A stretch of 45,880 nucleotides of DNA. Source: JAZDEY01 sp043808325 [NCBI: Candidatus Eiseniibacteriota bacterium] (lineage in GTDB: Bacteria; Arandabacterota; Arandabacteria; Arandabacterales). The notes under the pieces are model-generated. The model searched no databases, was not told where the DNA came from, and saw only the letters and a program-made list of their open reading frames with translations. The position numbers and the translations under genes were made by a program. Location: the NCBI GenBank assembly GCA_043808325.1, contig JAZDEY010000036.1, forward strand, positions 1 to 45,880, given 5' to 3'. This document shows positions 36,164 through 44,695 of the stretch, piece by piece (positions within the stretch are counted from its first letter, which is position 1; each line of letters opens with the position of its first letter).

Positions 36164-37813
36164 ATGGAAGCCACCGGTCTCTGGGACTTCGAATCGGGCG
36201 AGAATCCCCAGGTCGATTTCGCGAACCTCAGCAAACTGCTGACCGCCCTCGAGCGAGACTCGCGGATAAAGGTCACCACCTACAGCGAATTCATGCACGA
36301 GCACTCGCCGGTCGAAGACGTCTCGCCGGTTGTGGACGGGGCGGCCGACTGGATGGGGCGGGACGCCTGGTTTGCCGAGAACAGCGCCCCCGAGGCCCAG
36401 GCCTATCGGGCCTTCTTCAGTTCCATCAGGGACACCCTGAATGCGATCCATTCGACTTTCGGCGAGTTCGCGCCGGATACTGTGGTCGCGAGAACTCTCG
36501 TCGACCACGCCTGGTTCACCCTGTGCGCTCACCAGTATGAATTCGCGGTGCACGGCTATGGCGGCATGGTCGGCACCACCCAGTGGGATCTTGCGAGAGA
36601 TGCCCTGGTGAGCGGACGCGCCGCAAGATACGCCCTCGCAACTGCACAGGCCAGGGCAGGCGAGCGAGCCGCGCGTAACTCAATGGGCGGAAGGGTCGAA
36701 AACCCGGAGGGCGTCCGGGTCCTTAGCGCGGCGGAGGACATCAACGGGGACACAGTCCAGGAGATCGTGTTCGCAAGCCCGACCGACCTCTATGTCTTCT
36801 CCTCTTACGGAGGACAACTCCTTTACTGGTTCGATCTTGAGGATGGCCACGAGCTCGTGGGCAGCGAGAACTTCATGCGCGCCTATGGCGAGGCCTATAC
36901 CAATGACAATGCCTATGTCCCGGCTGCCCGCGGCAGCGAAGCCTATCCCTGGCTCAGCGCCAACATGATCTATCCGGAGATCCACCAGTGGACCTTCGAG
37001 GCGCGCCGGCGCTGTTTCAACGATTCCATCTGGGTAAACGGGGTGCCCGCACGCGGCCTTGTGAATCGGGTCCTGGGCTACACCCTGGACACCGGCTACG
37101 TTGAGTTCCAGTACGATCTCGGCGAGACGATGGTCGCTAAGCGAATCACGCCATCCCGTCACTGCCTCTCGCTTGCGTATGCTTTCTCATCGATTTCATC
37201 CCAGACCTCCGACATCGACATTCAAATTGAAAACGGGCTCTCACCTGACTGCCTTGGCGTTATGATGACCGGCAAGCGCGCCCTCAAGTACTGGGACGGG
37301 CAGGACACCTCAACGGTCTTTAGCGCCCAAATGCCGGGTGTGGTCAATGTCCTGAGCACCAAAGGCCTGCTGTTTGACTTTACGGATCCCCCAACTTCCG
37401 TAAGTGGTGAGGAGGATGTCTTCGGACTTGAAGTCAATCCACGGTGGCAGTTCGAGCTCCCGCCCTACGGCACGAGTGCGGTTACTCTGCAGCTCACGAT
37501 CGCATCCTATTCGGGTGTGACCCCCGGGGACGGCAACCGTCCCCACGGGAAGCTCGTGATCCTGCCGAATCCGTCGAGAGGGACGGTGGAGGTCCGCCTG
37601 TGGGGCCGGGCGCCGGCTGAGCTCTCCGGCTCGATCTTCGATACCTCGGGCAGATTGGTCCGGACCCTTCGCGCGACCGCGGCCGATGGCGGCGCCTTCC
37701 TCGCCTGGGACGGACTCGACCAGGACGGCCTGCCGGTCGCCAGCGGCATCTACTTGCTGAGAGTCGACCGAGGCGGCACGGCCTTCACGGGTAAGGTCGT
37801 CGTCGTCAGATGA
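36164..37813 (+). CDS. C-terminal part of the GH57 glycosidase with FlgD/sorting-type domain
   Basis: Continuation, in the same frame, of the upstream part; homologous coding starts right after the TAG at 36143. VCYHEDMEATG just before this ATG holds the GH57 acid/base region (D703 of the joined numbering). A long beta-rich region follows, then a C-terminal FlgD-like module (LPNPSRGTVEVRLWG to GIYLLRV), as in FCB-group secretion/sorting tails. Alone it lacks the nucleophile and signal peptide, so an independent product would be non-functional. GAGG 3 nt before the ATG could permit some restart. The joined protein would be about 1,250 residues. Confidence 0.75.
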   Translation: MEATGLWDFESGENPQVDFANLSKLLTALERDSRIKVTTYSEFMHEHSPVEDVSPVVDGAADWMGRDAWFAENSAPEAQAYRAFFSSIRDTLNAIHSTFGEFAPDTVVARTLVDHAWFTLCAHQYEFAVHGYGGMVGTTQWDLARDALVSGRAARYALATAQARAGERAARNSMGGRVENPEGVRVLSAAEDINGDTVQEIVFASPTDLYVFSSYGGQLLYWFDLEDGHELVGSENFMRAYGEAYTNDNAYVPAARGSEAYPWLSANMIYPEIHQWTFEARRRCFNDSIWVNGVPARGLVNRVLGYTLDTGYVEFQYDLGETMVAKRITPSRHCLSLAYAFSSISSQTSDIDIQIENGLSPDCLGVMMTGKRALKYWDGQDTSTVFSAQMPGVVNVLSTKGLLFDFTDPPTSVSGEEDVFGLEVNPRWQFELPPYGTSAVTLQLTIASYSGVTPGDGNRPHGKLVILPNPSRGTVEVRLWGRAPAELSGSIFDTSGRLVRTLRATAADGGAFLAWDGLDQDGLPVASGIYLLRVDRGGTAFTGKVVVVR

Positions 37814-37888
37814 AGCCTGAAAGGCTTAGGTTTGACTTTGCCCTAGGCAGCAAGTAAACTCTTATGACAGGTCTCCCAAAAGCCGAAA

Positions 37889-37917
37889 CAATTTGGGTGA
37901 CCGAAGCGTGTTAGACT
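37889..37917 (+). promoter_or_regulatory. weak candidate promoter of the polysaccharide cluster
   Basis: TAGACT (37912-37917) is preceded by GTG T as in the GH57 promoter; the two share CGTGTTAGA. The -35 at 17-bp spacing (CAATTT) is poor. The 150-bp gap also has a short hairpin, AAGCC/GGCTT at 37813-37827, without a clear U-run, so no firm terminator for the GH57 gene. Confidence 0.3.
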
Positions 37918-37963
37918 CAGGCAATTCCAGTAGATAAGGAACGATCTACAGGGACGACTCACA

Positions 37964-39280
37964 ATGTACAACATCTGTGTCACGGGCACGGGCTATGTGG
38001 GCCTCGTCACCGGGGCCTGCCTTGCCGATTTCGGCAACATCGTCAGGTGCGTCGACATCGACGAGGCCAAGATCGCGGCGCTCAAGCGGTGCGACGTGCC
38101 TTTCTATGAGCCCGGCCTCCAGGAGATCGTTAAGCGCAACGTGGATGTCGGCAGGCTCTCCTTCTCGACCGACATCAAGTGGGGGATAGAGTCATCGACC
38201 GTGATCTTTGTCGCCGTTGGGACCCCGATGAGCGCAGAGGGCCAGGCCGACCTCTCCTATGTTGAGATGGTGGCCCGCAGTGTGGGTGAGAATCTCAATG
38301 ATTACAAGGTGGTGGTCTTGAAGAGCACCGTCCCCGCGGGCACCTGTAATCTGGTCGAGCGGATCATCCGTGAGACGTCCGCCGCCGATCATCCCGTTGA
38401 TGTGGTCTCAAACCCCGAGTTCCTGCGGGAAGGCTCCGCTGTCGAGGACTTCAGGAAACCGGCGAGGGTCGTGATCGGAGCCTCGAGCGAACGCGCCTTT
38501 GACGTGATGAGCGATATCTACAAGTCCCTGATACTGGAGGACACGCCGATCATCAAGACCGATGTCAAGACCTCGGAGATGATCAAGTATGCATCGAACG
38601 CCTTTCTTGCAACAAAGATTTCATTCATAAACGAGATCGCCAACCTGTGTGAATCTGTGGGCGCGGATGTCACGGTGGTGGCGCGCGCGATGGGCCTGGA
38701 TGACCGGATTGGACCCAAGTTCCTGCGGGCGGGCGCCGGCTACGGGGGCTCGTGCTTTCCCAAGGATACCAAGGCCCTGGTGAAAACCGCCGAGCGGGCA
38801 GGCTACGACCTGAGGATTGTTAAGTCGGTGATAGCGGTCAACGAGACGCAACGGTGCATCATGGTCGCGAAGATCGAAAAGGCGCTGGGGAGTCTCAAGG
38901 GCAAGACCGTTGCCATCCTTGGCCTGGCCTTCAAGCCCGATACCGACGACTTGAGGGATGCCCCTGCGATCGACATCGCCCGGGAGCTTATGGCAAAGGG
39001 TGCGGCGATCAGAGCCTACGATCCGGTTGCGATGGAGCAGGCTAAGCCCGTTCTTGCCGGGGCAGCCTTCTGCTCCAACGTCTTCGAGGCCGTAGAGAAC
39101 GCCGACGCCGCAGTCTTCATGACCGAGTGGAACGAGTTCCGGGACCTCGATCTCATTAAGGTAAGGAGTCGGATGAGGTCGCCCGTGATCGTGGACTGCA
39201 GGAATATCTACGAACCTTCAAGGATGCGGGAGCTTGGATTCAAGTACGACAGCGTTGGCCGTGCTCCCAAGGAGGGATGA
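37964..39280 (+). CDS. ugd: UDP-glucose 6-dehydrogenase
   Basis: A 438-residue NAD enzyme oxidising UDP-glucose to UDP-glucuronate. N-terminal Rossmann fold VTGTGYVGLVTGACLAD, then FYEPGL, VSNPEFLREGSAVEDF, and GYGGSCFPKDT with catalytic C264. The C-terminal domain includes LGLAFKPDTDDLRDAPAI. UDP-GlcNAc 6-dehydrogenases (WbpA) are relatives, but the motifs fit the UDP-glucose enzyme better. It supplies the uxs-like decarboxylase downstream. First gene of an eight-gene run. Confidence 0.94.
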   Translation: MYNICVTGTGYVGLVTGACLADFGNIVRCVDIDEAKIAALKRCDVPFYEPGLQEIVKRNVDVGRLSFSTDIKWGIESSTVIFVAVGTPMSAEGQADLSYVEMVARSVGENLNDYKVVVLKSTVPAGTCNLVERIIRETSAADHPVDVVSNPEFLREGSAVEDFRKPARVVIGASSERAFDVMSDIYKSLILEDTPIIKTDVKTSEMIKYASNAFLATKISFINEIANLCESVGADVTVVARAMGLDDRIGPKFLRAGAGYGGSCFPKDTKALVKTAERAGYDLRIVKSVIAVNETQRCIMVAKIEKALGSLKGKTVAILGLAFKPDTDDLRDAPAIDIARELMAKGAAIRAYDPVAMEQAKPVLAGAAFCSNVFEAVENADAAVFMTEWNEFRDLDLIKVRSRMRSPVIVDCRNIYEPSRMRELGFKYDSVGRAPKEG

Positions 39281-39281
39281 C

Positions 39282-39743
39282 ATGCCGACCATAGAAGGCG
39301 TCGCCATAAAGCAGCTCAAGGTGATCCCCGACGAACGCGGATTCCTGATGGAAATGCTGAGGTCGGACGATCCGATCTTCCGGAAGTTCGGACAGGTCTA
39401 CCTGTCGGTCGCGTATCCCGGCATCGTCAAGGGATGGCACTACCATAAGTTGCAGACCGACTACTTCACCGTGGTGAAGGGGATGCTCAAGGTGGTGCTC
39501 TTCGACCGGCGCGAAAACTCCAAGACTCATGGGGTCTTAAGTGAGTTCTTCATGGGGGAGAGGAATCCGATCCTGCTGGTGATCCCTCCTCTGGTGGTGC
39601 ACGGGGTCAAGGCCGTGGGCCCCGAGCCCGGCTATCTCGTAAATTGCCCGGACATGCCCTATAACCATGCGAGCCCCGATGAATACCGGATAGATCCCCA
39701 CGGTGGCGAGATTCCCTATGACTGGAAGCCGAGGGAAGGGTAA
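39282..39743 (+). CDS. dTDP-4-dehydrorhamnose 3,5-epimerase-like cupin
   Basis: A 153-residue cupin of the RmlC family, shorter than standard RmlC (about 180). VIPDERGFLMEML, GWHYHKLQTDYFTVVKGMLKVVLFDRR and LVIPPLVVHGVKAVG match the RmlC layout, with the catalytic His in HYH rather than HYQ. It may be a 3,5-epimerase or a related isomerase. AAGGAGGG precedes the ATG. The product lies next to rmlB, whose 4-keto sugar is the expected substrate. No rmlA or rmlD is in the window. Confidence 0.8.
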   Translation: MPTIEGVAIKQLKVIPDERGFLMEMLRSDDPIFRKFGQVYLSVAYPGIVKGWHYHKLQTDYFTVVKGMLKVVLFDRRENSKTHGVLSEFFMGERNPILLVIPPLVVHGVKAVGPEPGYLVNCPDMPYNHASPDEYRIDPHGGEIPYDWKPREG

Positions 39744-40759
39744 TGGTGCCGCGGAAGCTTCTCATAACCGGTGGGGCGGGCTTCATCGGCAGCAACTTCA
39801 CCAAGTACATGCTTGCCCAGCACGGTGGTCTCCAGGTGGTGGTGCTGGACAAACTCACCTACGCCGGGAATCTTGATAATCTCAAAGACCTCGAGGGCAA
39901 CCCGCGGTACAGATTCGTTCGGGGTGACATCTGCGATGAGAGGGTGGTCGAGGATGCGGCCCGCGGTGCAGACTGCGTGGCGAACTTTGCGGCCGAGACC
40001 CACGTGGATAGATCGATCGGGGACCCTGCAAGTTTCATCAAGACCGATGTCTTTGGCACCTATGTGCTCTTGGAGGCAACGAGGAAGTTGGGTATACCCA
40101 AGTTCATCCAGATCTCTACCGACGAGGTTTACGGCAACGCGGGCAACGAGCCCTCGAGCGAGACCTCGCCGCTGATGCCGCAGAGCCCTTATGCTGCAAG
40201 CAAAGCCGGAGCCGATAGGCTTGCCTACTCTTACTTCGTGACCTACGGCACGCCGGTTGTGATAACTCGATGCACCAACAATTACGGGCCCAATCAATAT
40301 CCCGAGAAAATGGTTTCCCTGTTCGTGACCAATGCGATTGAAGATAAGCCCCTGCCGGTCTACGGCACCGGCAGAAACACACGGGATTGGATCCACGTCT
40401 TGGATCATGTCAAGGCCCTGGACGTCGTGATGGGCACCGACGGGCTGGAGGGTGAAGTGTTCAACATAGGGAGTGGGGTCGAGGTCAGTGTGCTGGAGAT
40501 GGCCGATCGGATCCTCGGCGCGCTGGGCAAGCCCAAGACCCTGGTCCAGATGGTCAAGGATCGTCCCGGCCATGTCCTGCGGCACGCGGTTATGACCGAC
40601 AAGATAAGGGCTCGGCTGGACTGGAAGCCGGAAATTGATTTCGATCGCGGCCTGGCGATCACCGTGGATTGGTATCTTAAGAACCGATGGTGGTGGGAGC
40701 CGATCAAGAGCGGAGAGTTCAAGGAATACTACCGGAGAATGTATTCGGAGATAGGATAA
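39743..40759 (+). CDS. rmlB: dTDP-glucose 4,6-dehydratase
   Basis: A 338-residue extended SDR enzyme that makes dTDP-4-keto-6-deoxyglucose. NAD site GGAGFIGS (10-17), [21 protein letters not shown] with the Thr/Asp/Glu catalytic set, YAASKAGAD with the YxxxK pair, and [14 protein letters not shown], typical of RmlB. The ATG overlaps the previous stop (TAATG). Confidence 0.95.
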   Translation: MVPRKLLITGGAGFIGSNFTKYMLAQHGGLQVVVLDKLTYAGNLDNLKDLEGNPRYRFVRGDICDERVVEDAARGADCVANFAAETHVDRSIGDPASFIKTDVFGTYVLLEATRKLGIPKFIQISTDEVYGNAGNEPSSETSPLMPQSPYAASKAGADRLAYSYFVTYGTPVVITRCTNNYGPNQYPEKMVSLFVTNAIEDKPLPVYGTGRNTRDWIHVLDHVKALDVVMGTDGLEGEVFNIGSGVEVSVLEMADRILGALGKPKTLVQMVKDRPGHVLRHAVMTDKIRARLDWKPEIDFDRGLAITVDWYLKNRWWWEPIKSGEFKEYYRRMYSEIG

Positions 40760-40761
40760 CC

Positions 40762-41685
40762 ATGAGAGTAGTAGTGACGGGCGCAGCAGGCTTTCTGGGG
40801 TCGCATCTGTGCGATCATCTCCTGGGCAAGGGCCATTCGGTGGTCGGGCTTGATAACCTGATCACGGGTTCCACCCGCAACATCGAACACCTTGCCGGCA
40901 ACGACCGGTTCAAGTTCATAAGGCATGACGTTACCGAATACATCTATGTCGGCGGCGCTGTCGATGCGGTGCTCCACTTCGCCTCGCCGGCAAGTCCGAT
41001 CGATTACCTGGAGTACCCCATCCAAACCCTCAAGGTGGGCGCCCTCGGCACCCATAAGGCCCTGGGGCTTGCCCGCGACAAGGAGGCGAGATTCCTTCTG
41101 GCGTCGTCCTCCGAAGTCTACGGCGATCCTCTGGTTCATCCCCAGCGCGAGGAATACTGGGGCAACGTCAACCCCATAGGGCCGCGCGGGGTCTACGACG
41201 AGGCCAAGCGCTTCGGCGAGGCCTTGAGCTTCGCCTATCACCGCACCCACGGGATCAATACCAAGATCGCAAGAATCTTCAATACCTATGGGCCGAGGAT
41301 GCGATCGGGCGACGGCCGCGTGGTGCCTACCTTCATAACCCAGGCGCTCGCCGGGAAACCTCTTACGATTTTCGGCGACGGCAACCAGACCCGGAGCTTC
41401 TGCTACGTCAGCGATCTTGTGGACGGCATCTACAGGCTCCTGGTTTCCGATGTAAACGAGCCCGTGAACCTCGGCAATCCCGCCGAGATGACCATAATGG
41501 ATTTCGCAAGAACGATTGTCGAGATCACCGGGTGCGCCAGCGACATCGTCTTCGAGCGGTTGCCCGTGGATGACCCCAAGGTGAGACAGCCCGATATTGC
41601 ACGGGCCCGCAAGCTCTTGGGTTGGGAACCCAAGGTTTCGCTCGATGAGGGACTTCGCCGGACCATAGAGTTCTTTAAGAAATAG
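40762..41685 (+). CDS. UDP-glucuronate decarboxylase-like SDR (Uxs)
   Basis: A 307-residue NAD epimerase/decarboxylase. [12 protein letters not shown] is the NAD site. [45 protein letters not shown] with the YxxxK pair, and [11 protein letters not shown] all match UDP-xylose synthases. It would turn UDP-glucuronate, from ugd, to UDP-xylose. The start ATG is 2 bp after the rmlB stop. The longer frame reading back to 40687 is rmlB out of frame. Confidence 0.9.
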   Translation: MRVVVTGAAGFLGSHLCDHLLGKGHSVVGLDNLITGSTRNIEHLAGNDRFKFIRHDVTEYIYVGGAVDAVLHFASPASPIDYLEYPIQTLKVGALGTHKALGLARDKEARFLLASSSEVYGDPLVHPQREEYWGNVNPIGPRGVYDEAKRFGEALSFAYHRTHGINTKIARIFNTYGPRMRSGDGRVVPTFITQALAGKPLTIFGDGNQTRSFCYVSDLVDGIYRLLVSDVNEPVNLGNPAEMTIMDFARTIVEITGCASDIVFERLPVDDPKVRQPDIARARKLLGWEPKVSLDEGLRRTIEFFKK

Positions 41686-41750
41686 CCGCAGAGAGATCTG
41701 GCGGCAGCCAAGAGCGACACCCGGGCAGCGTCAGGAGATTGGAGGATTCG

Positions 41751-42761
41751 ATGGTTAAGGTCGCAGTGGTAGGGGTGGGTTACTGGGGCCCCAACTTTGT
41801 GAGGATAATGGACGAGCTGGCAGATGCAAAGCTGGTCACCGTCTGCGATAGCGACCCCAAGAGATTTGAGCGGCTGGCGGGTATATATCCGCACGTCAGC
41901 TTCACCGACAACCTGGACCATTTGATCGATGACAAAGAGATCGAGGCTGTGGTGGTCGCAACGGGCAGCGATACCCATTATGAGATCACCCGCAGGTGCC
42001 TCGCCGCCGGCAAGCACGTGCTGGTTGAAAAGCCCATTGCCCTCAACTCGGCGCACGCCGGGGATCTTATCGCTCTCGCAGCCGAGCGCAAGAGGGTACT
42101 CCTTGTGGGCCATCTGCTCCGGTATCACAGGGGCATCGGCCGCCTCAAGCAGTACATTGATGACGGCTATCTGGGCAAGATTCTCTACATCTATACCACC
42201 CGCGTCAATCTGGGCAGGATACGAAAAGAGGAAAGTGCGCTCTGGAGTTTCGCAACGCACGATATCTCGGTGGTGATGAACCTGGTGGGCGCGGAGCCCG
42301 AATTTGTGACGGCAAGCGGCCAGGCCTATGTTAGAAAAGGCATCTACGACGTGGTATTTCTCACGATTCGCTTCGCGGGCGACGTCCTTGCCCATCTTCA
42401 CGTCAGCTGGCTGGATCCTCACAAGATAAGGCAGGTCACGGTGGTCGGGGACAAGAAGATGGCCGTCTTGGACGACATGGAGGCCACCGAGAAACTCAGA
42501 ATCTACGACAAGGGCGTCGATTTCACTCCGTCCTATGGGGACTACGGCGAGTCCTTGACCATAAGGGTGGGCGATATTTACATTCCCAAGATAGACCTGG
42601 TTGAGCCGCTCAGGGCCGAGTGTCAGCATTTCCTTGACTGCATCTCCAAAGGGGCGAAGCCGATCACCGATGGGGAGTCCGGGCTCAAGGTCGTGAGGGT
42701 GCTTGAGGCAGCGGAGAAATCGCTGCGCGGGAACAGCACCGCGATAGCGGTCGAGCGCTGA
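41751..42761 (+). CDS. WlbA/WbpB-like Gfo/Idh/MocA oxidoreductase
   Basis: A 336-residue NAD(P)-dependent sugar dehydrogenase. VGVGYWGPNF is the dinucleotide-binding site, VEKPIAL the family EKP motif, and HDISVVMNL follows. Relatives WbpB/WlbA oxidise C3 of UDP-GlcNAc uronic acid. Followed by a trimeric acetyltransferase and a PLP aminotransferase in the order WlbA-WlbB-WlbC, the trio that builds a 3-acetamido sugar. The ATG at 41751 follows GGAG. Confidence 0.87.
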   Translation: MVKVAVVGVGYWGPNFVRIMDELADAKLVTVCDSDPKRFERLAGIYPHVSFTDNLDHLIDDKEIEAVVVATGSDTHYEITRRCLAAGKHVLVEKPIALNSAHAGDLIALAAERKRVLLVGHLLRYHRGIGRLKQYIDDGYLGKILYIYTTRVNLGRIRKEESALWSFATHDISVVMNLVGAEPEFVTASGQAYVRKGIYDVVFLTIRFAGDVLAHLHVSWLDPHKIRQVTVVGDKKMAVLDDMEATEKLRIYDKGVDFTPSYGDYGESLTIRVGDIYIPKIDLVEPLRAECQHFLDCISKGAKPITDGESGLKVVRVLEAAEKSLRGNSTAIAVER

Positions 42762-42810
42762 TTGGGAGTTACCTCTTTGTCGATCGTTCAAGTTTATTGG
42801 AGGTCGGTTG

Positions 42811-43566
42811 ATGGACAGGGCAATTGATCCGACTGCGAAGTTGGCGGCGGGAGTCGAGACCGGGACGCACGTCCACATAGGCGCCGGCGTAACAGTCGGG
42901 AAAGGCACCAGGATCGGGAATTTCGTCGTCATACATGCCGATACGGTCGTAGGCGAGAACGTGGTGATTGGGGACAACAGCGTTATAGGCAAGGTCCCGA
43001 TGAGGGGCGCCATAAGTACGCTCAAGGCCAAGGAGCATCCGGCCTGTGTGATTTCCGACGGCTGCATGATAGGGGCTCTTGCCGCGATCTACAGGGGGGC
43101 AAGAATCGGCCAGGGGGTGATGGTCGCCGATCTGGCGTCGGTGAGAGAGGACGTCGAAATCGGCAAGTTCACCATAGTGGGCCGGGGGGTGGCGATCGAA
43201 AATGACACGCGGATCGGGAAGTATGTCAAGATCGAGACCAATGCCTACGTGACCGCCCATACCAGGATTGAAGACCGGTGCTTCATCGCGCCGATGGTCA
43301 CCATGACGAACGACAATTTCCTCGGAAGGACCGAAGAACGGTTTAAATACACCAAGGGCCCGCACCTTAAGAAGGGAGCGCGAATCGGCGCGAATGCCAC
43401 CCTTATGCCGGGAGTGACGATCGGGGAGGACGCGGTGGTGGGTGCCGGGTCTCTGGTCACGCGAGACGTCCCACCGAGGAAGATCGTTGCCGGTGTGCCG
43501 GCAGGCATATTCAAAGACACTCCCCCGGAACAACTTCTCGAGAGACAAGGCTATCCCGAGGATTGA
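42811..43566 (+). CDS. WlbB/WbpD-like left-handed beta-helix acyltransferase
   Basis: A 251-residue hexapeptide-repeat acyltransferase. Repeats of [LIV]-G-x4 start at VHIGAGVTVGKGTRIGN and continue through IGALAAIYRGARIGQGV and IGKFTIVGRG. IAPMVTMTNDNFLGR and GARIGANATLMPGVTIGEDAVVGAGSLVTRDVPP form the rest. Most like WlbB/WbpD, which acetylates the 3-amino group of the sugar made by the neighbouring aminotransferase. ATG after GGAGG; a TTG one codon upstream is possible. Confidence 0.87.
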   Translation: MDRAIDPTAKLAAGVETGTHVHIGAGVTVGKGTRIGNFVVIHADTVVGENVVIGDNSVIGKVPMRGAISTLKAKEHPACVISDGCMIGALAAIYRGARIGQGVMVADLASVREDVEIGKFTIVGRGVAIENDTRIGKYVKIETNAYVTAHTRIEDRCFIAPMVTMTNDNFLGRTEERFKYTKGPHLKKGARIGANATLMPGVTIGEDAVVGAGSLVTRDVPPRKIVAGVPAGIFKDTPPEQLLERQGYPED

Positions 43567-43579
43567 TGGAGGTACCGAG

Positions 43580-44695
43580 TTGAAGATTCCCCAGATTGAT
43601 TTGGTGCGGCAGTACAAGATCTTGAAGCAGGATATCGACAGCGCGGTCGGCGAGGTCCTGGCCAGCGGCAACTTCGTCATGGGCCATTGGGTCGAAGATA
43701 TCGAAAAGGCGGTTGCCGATTTCTGCGAAGCCAGGTACGGCGTGGCTGTGGCGTCCGGGACCGATGCTCTCGACATTGCGTTGGCCGCCTGTGACGTGAG
43801 GGCGGGCGATGAGGTCGTGACGTCGCCTTTCTCCTTCGTTTCTGTTGCCGAGGTGGCGATCCGGATGGGGGCCAAGCCCGTGCTGGTCGACATCGATCCC
43901 AAGACCTTCAATGTCGACCCCGGAGCGGTGGGCGCGGCGATCACTCCCAGGACCAAAGCGATCGTGCCCGTTGACCTCTACGGCCAGAGTGCGGACATGG
44001 ATCCCATAATGGAGATTGCCGGGAAGAAGGGGATCCCGGTGATCGAGGATATGTGCCAGGCGATCGGCGCCCGTTACAAGGGAAAGGCCCTCGGATCGAT
44101 CGGGGCCATGGCGTGCCTGAGTTTCTATCCGACCAAGAATCTGGCTTGCTATGGCGACGGCGGCATGATCCTCACCAACAGCGATGTCCTGAGAGAAAAG
44201 GTGGCGGCCCTGAGAAAGCACGGTCAAGGCGACAAGTACAACTACAAGTACATAGGCGTCAATAGCAGGCTCGATTCCATACAGGCTGCGATCCTTCTGG
44301 TAAAGATCAAACGGCTCGCCGAGTGGAACGAGAAGCGGCGCAAGATCGCCTCGCTTTACAACCGGATGCTCGCGGGTCTTCCGCTGGAGACCCCTTATGC
44401 CGCCGGCTGCGCCTATCATGTCTATCATCAGTACACGATCCGAGCCGAGGGCCGGGACCGGCTCCAGGCCCACCTCAGGGAGAAGGGCGTGGGCACGGCA
44501 ATTCACTATCCGCGCGGCATCCACATGCAGGATGCTTACCGCAGTCTCGGCTACCGTGAGGGTGATCTTGCCCAGAGTGATGCGGCCGCGAAAGTGGTGC
44601 TGTCGCTTCCTATGTTCCCCGAGCTGGAAGAGGCCGAGATCGAGTATGTCGCCAATTCCATAAAGGAATTCTACGGTAAGGGAGCGTCGCGGTGA
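43580..44695 (+). CDS. DegT/DnrJ/EryC1/StrS-type aminotransferase (WlbC/WbpE-like)
   Basis: A 371-residue PLP aminotransferase for nucleotide sugars. K186 in SFYPTKNLACYGDGG is the Schiff-base lysine. IPQIDLVRQYKILKQDI starts the protein; VASGTDALDIAL and VDLYGQSADMDPI follow. WbpE/WlbC transfers an amino group to C3 of the keto-sugar from WbpB/WlbA. TTG start after GGAGG; the start was chosen for this site and because earlier codons lie inside the acyltransferase. Confidence 0.92.
   Translation: MKIPQIDLVRQYKILKQDIDSAVGEVLASGNFVMGHWVEDIEKAVADFCEARYGVAVASGTDALDIALAACDVRAGDEVVTSPFSFVSVAEVAIRMGAKPVLVDIDPKTFNVDPGAVGAAITPRTKAIVPVDLYGQSADMDPIMEIAGKKGIPVIEDMCQAIGARYKGKALGSIGAMACLSFYPTKNLACYGDGGMILTNSDVLREKVAALRKHGQGDKYNYKYIGVNSRLDSIQAAILLVKIKRLAEWNEKRRKIASLYNRMLAGLPLETPYAAGCAYHVYHQYTIRAEGRDRLQAHLREKGVGTAIHYPRGIHMQDAYRSLGYREGDLAQSDAAAKVVLSLPMFPELEEAEIEYVANSIKEFYGKGASR

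Noticed and set aside
34823-36553. Long minus-strand ORF of 576 codons
   Set aside because: It is antisense to the GH57 gene and arises from GC-rich third positions; it has no ribosome-binding site or family motifs. It usefully shows no stops across 36140, but nothing more.
34055-37813. Amber codon reassignment (pyrrolysine or alternative code) explaining the TAG
   Set aside because: Many other genes in the window end in TAG at conserved C-termini, and GH57 proteins are not known to need pyrrolysine.
37813-37827. AAGCC/GGCTT hairpin as a terminator
   Set aside because: Only five pairs and no adjacent U-run.
41430-43067. Long minus-strand ORF of 545 codons
   Set aside because: It is antisense to three well-identified sugar genes and its translation matches no family.
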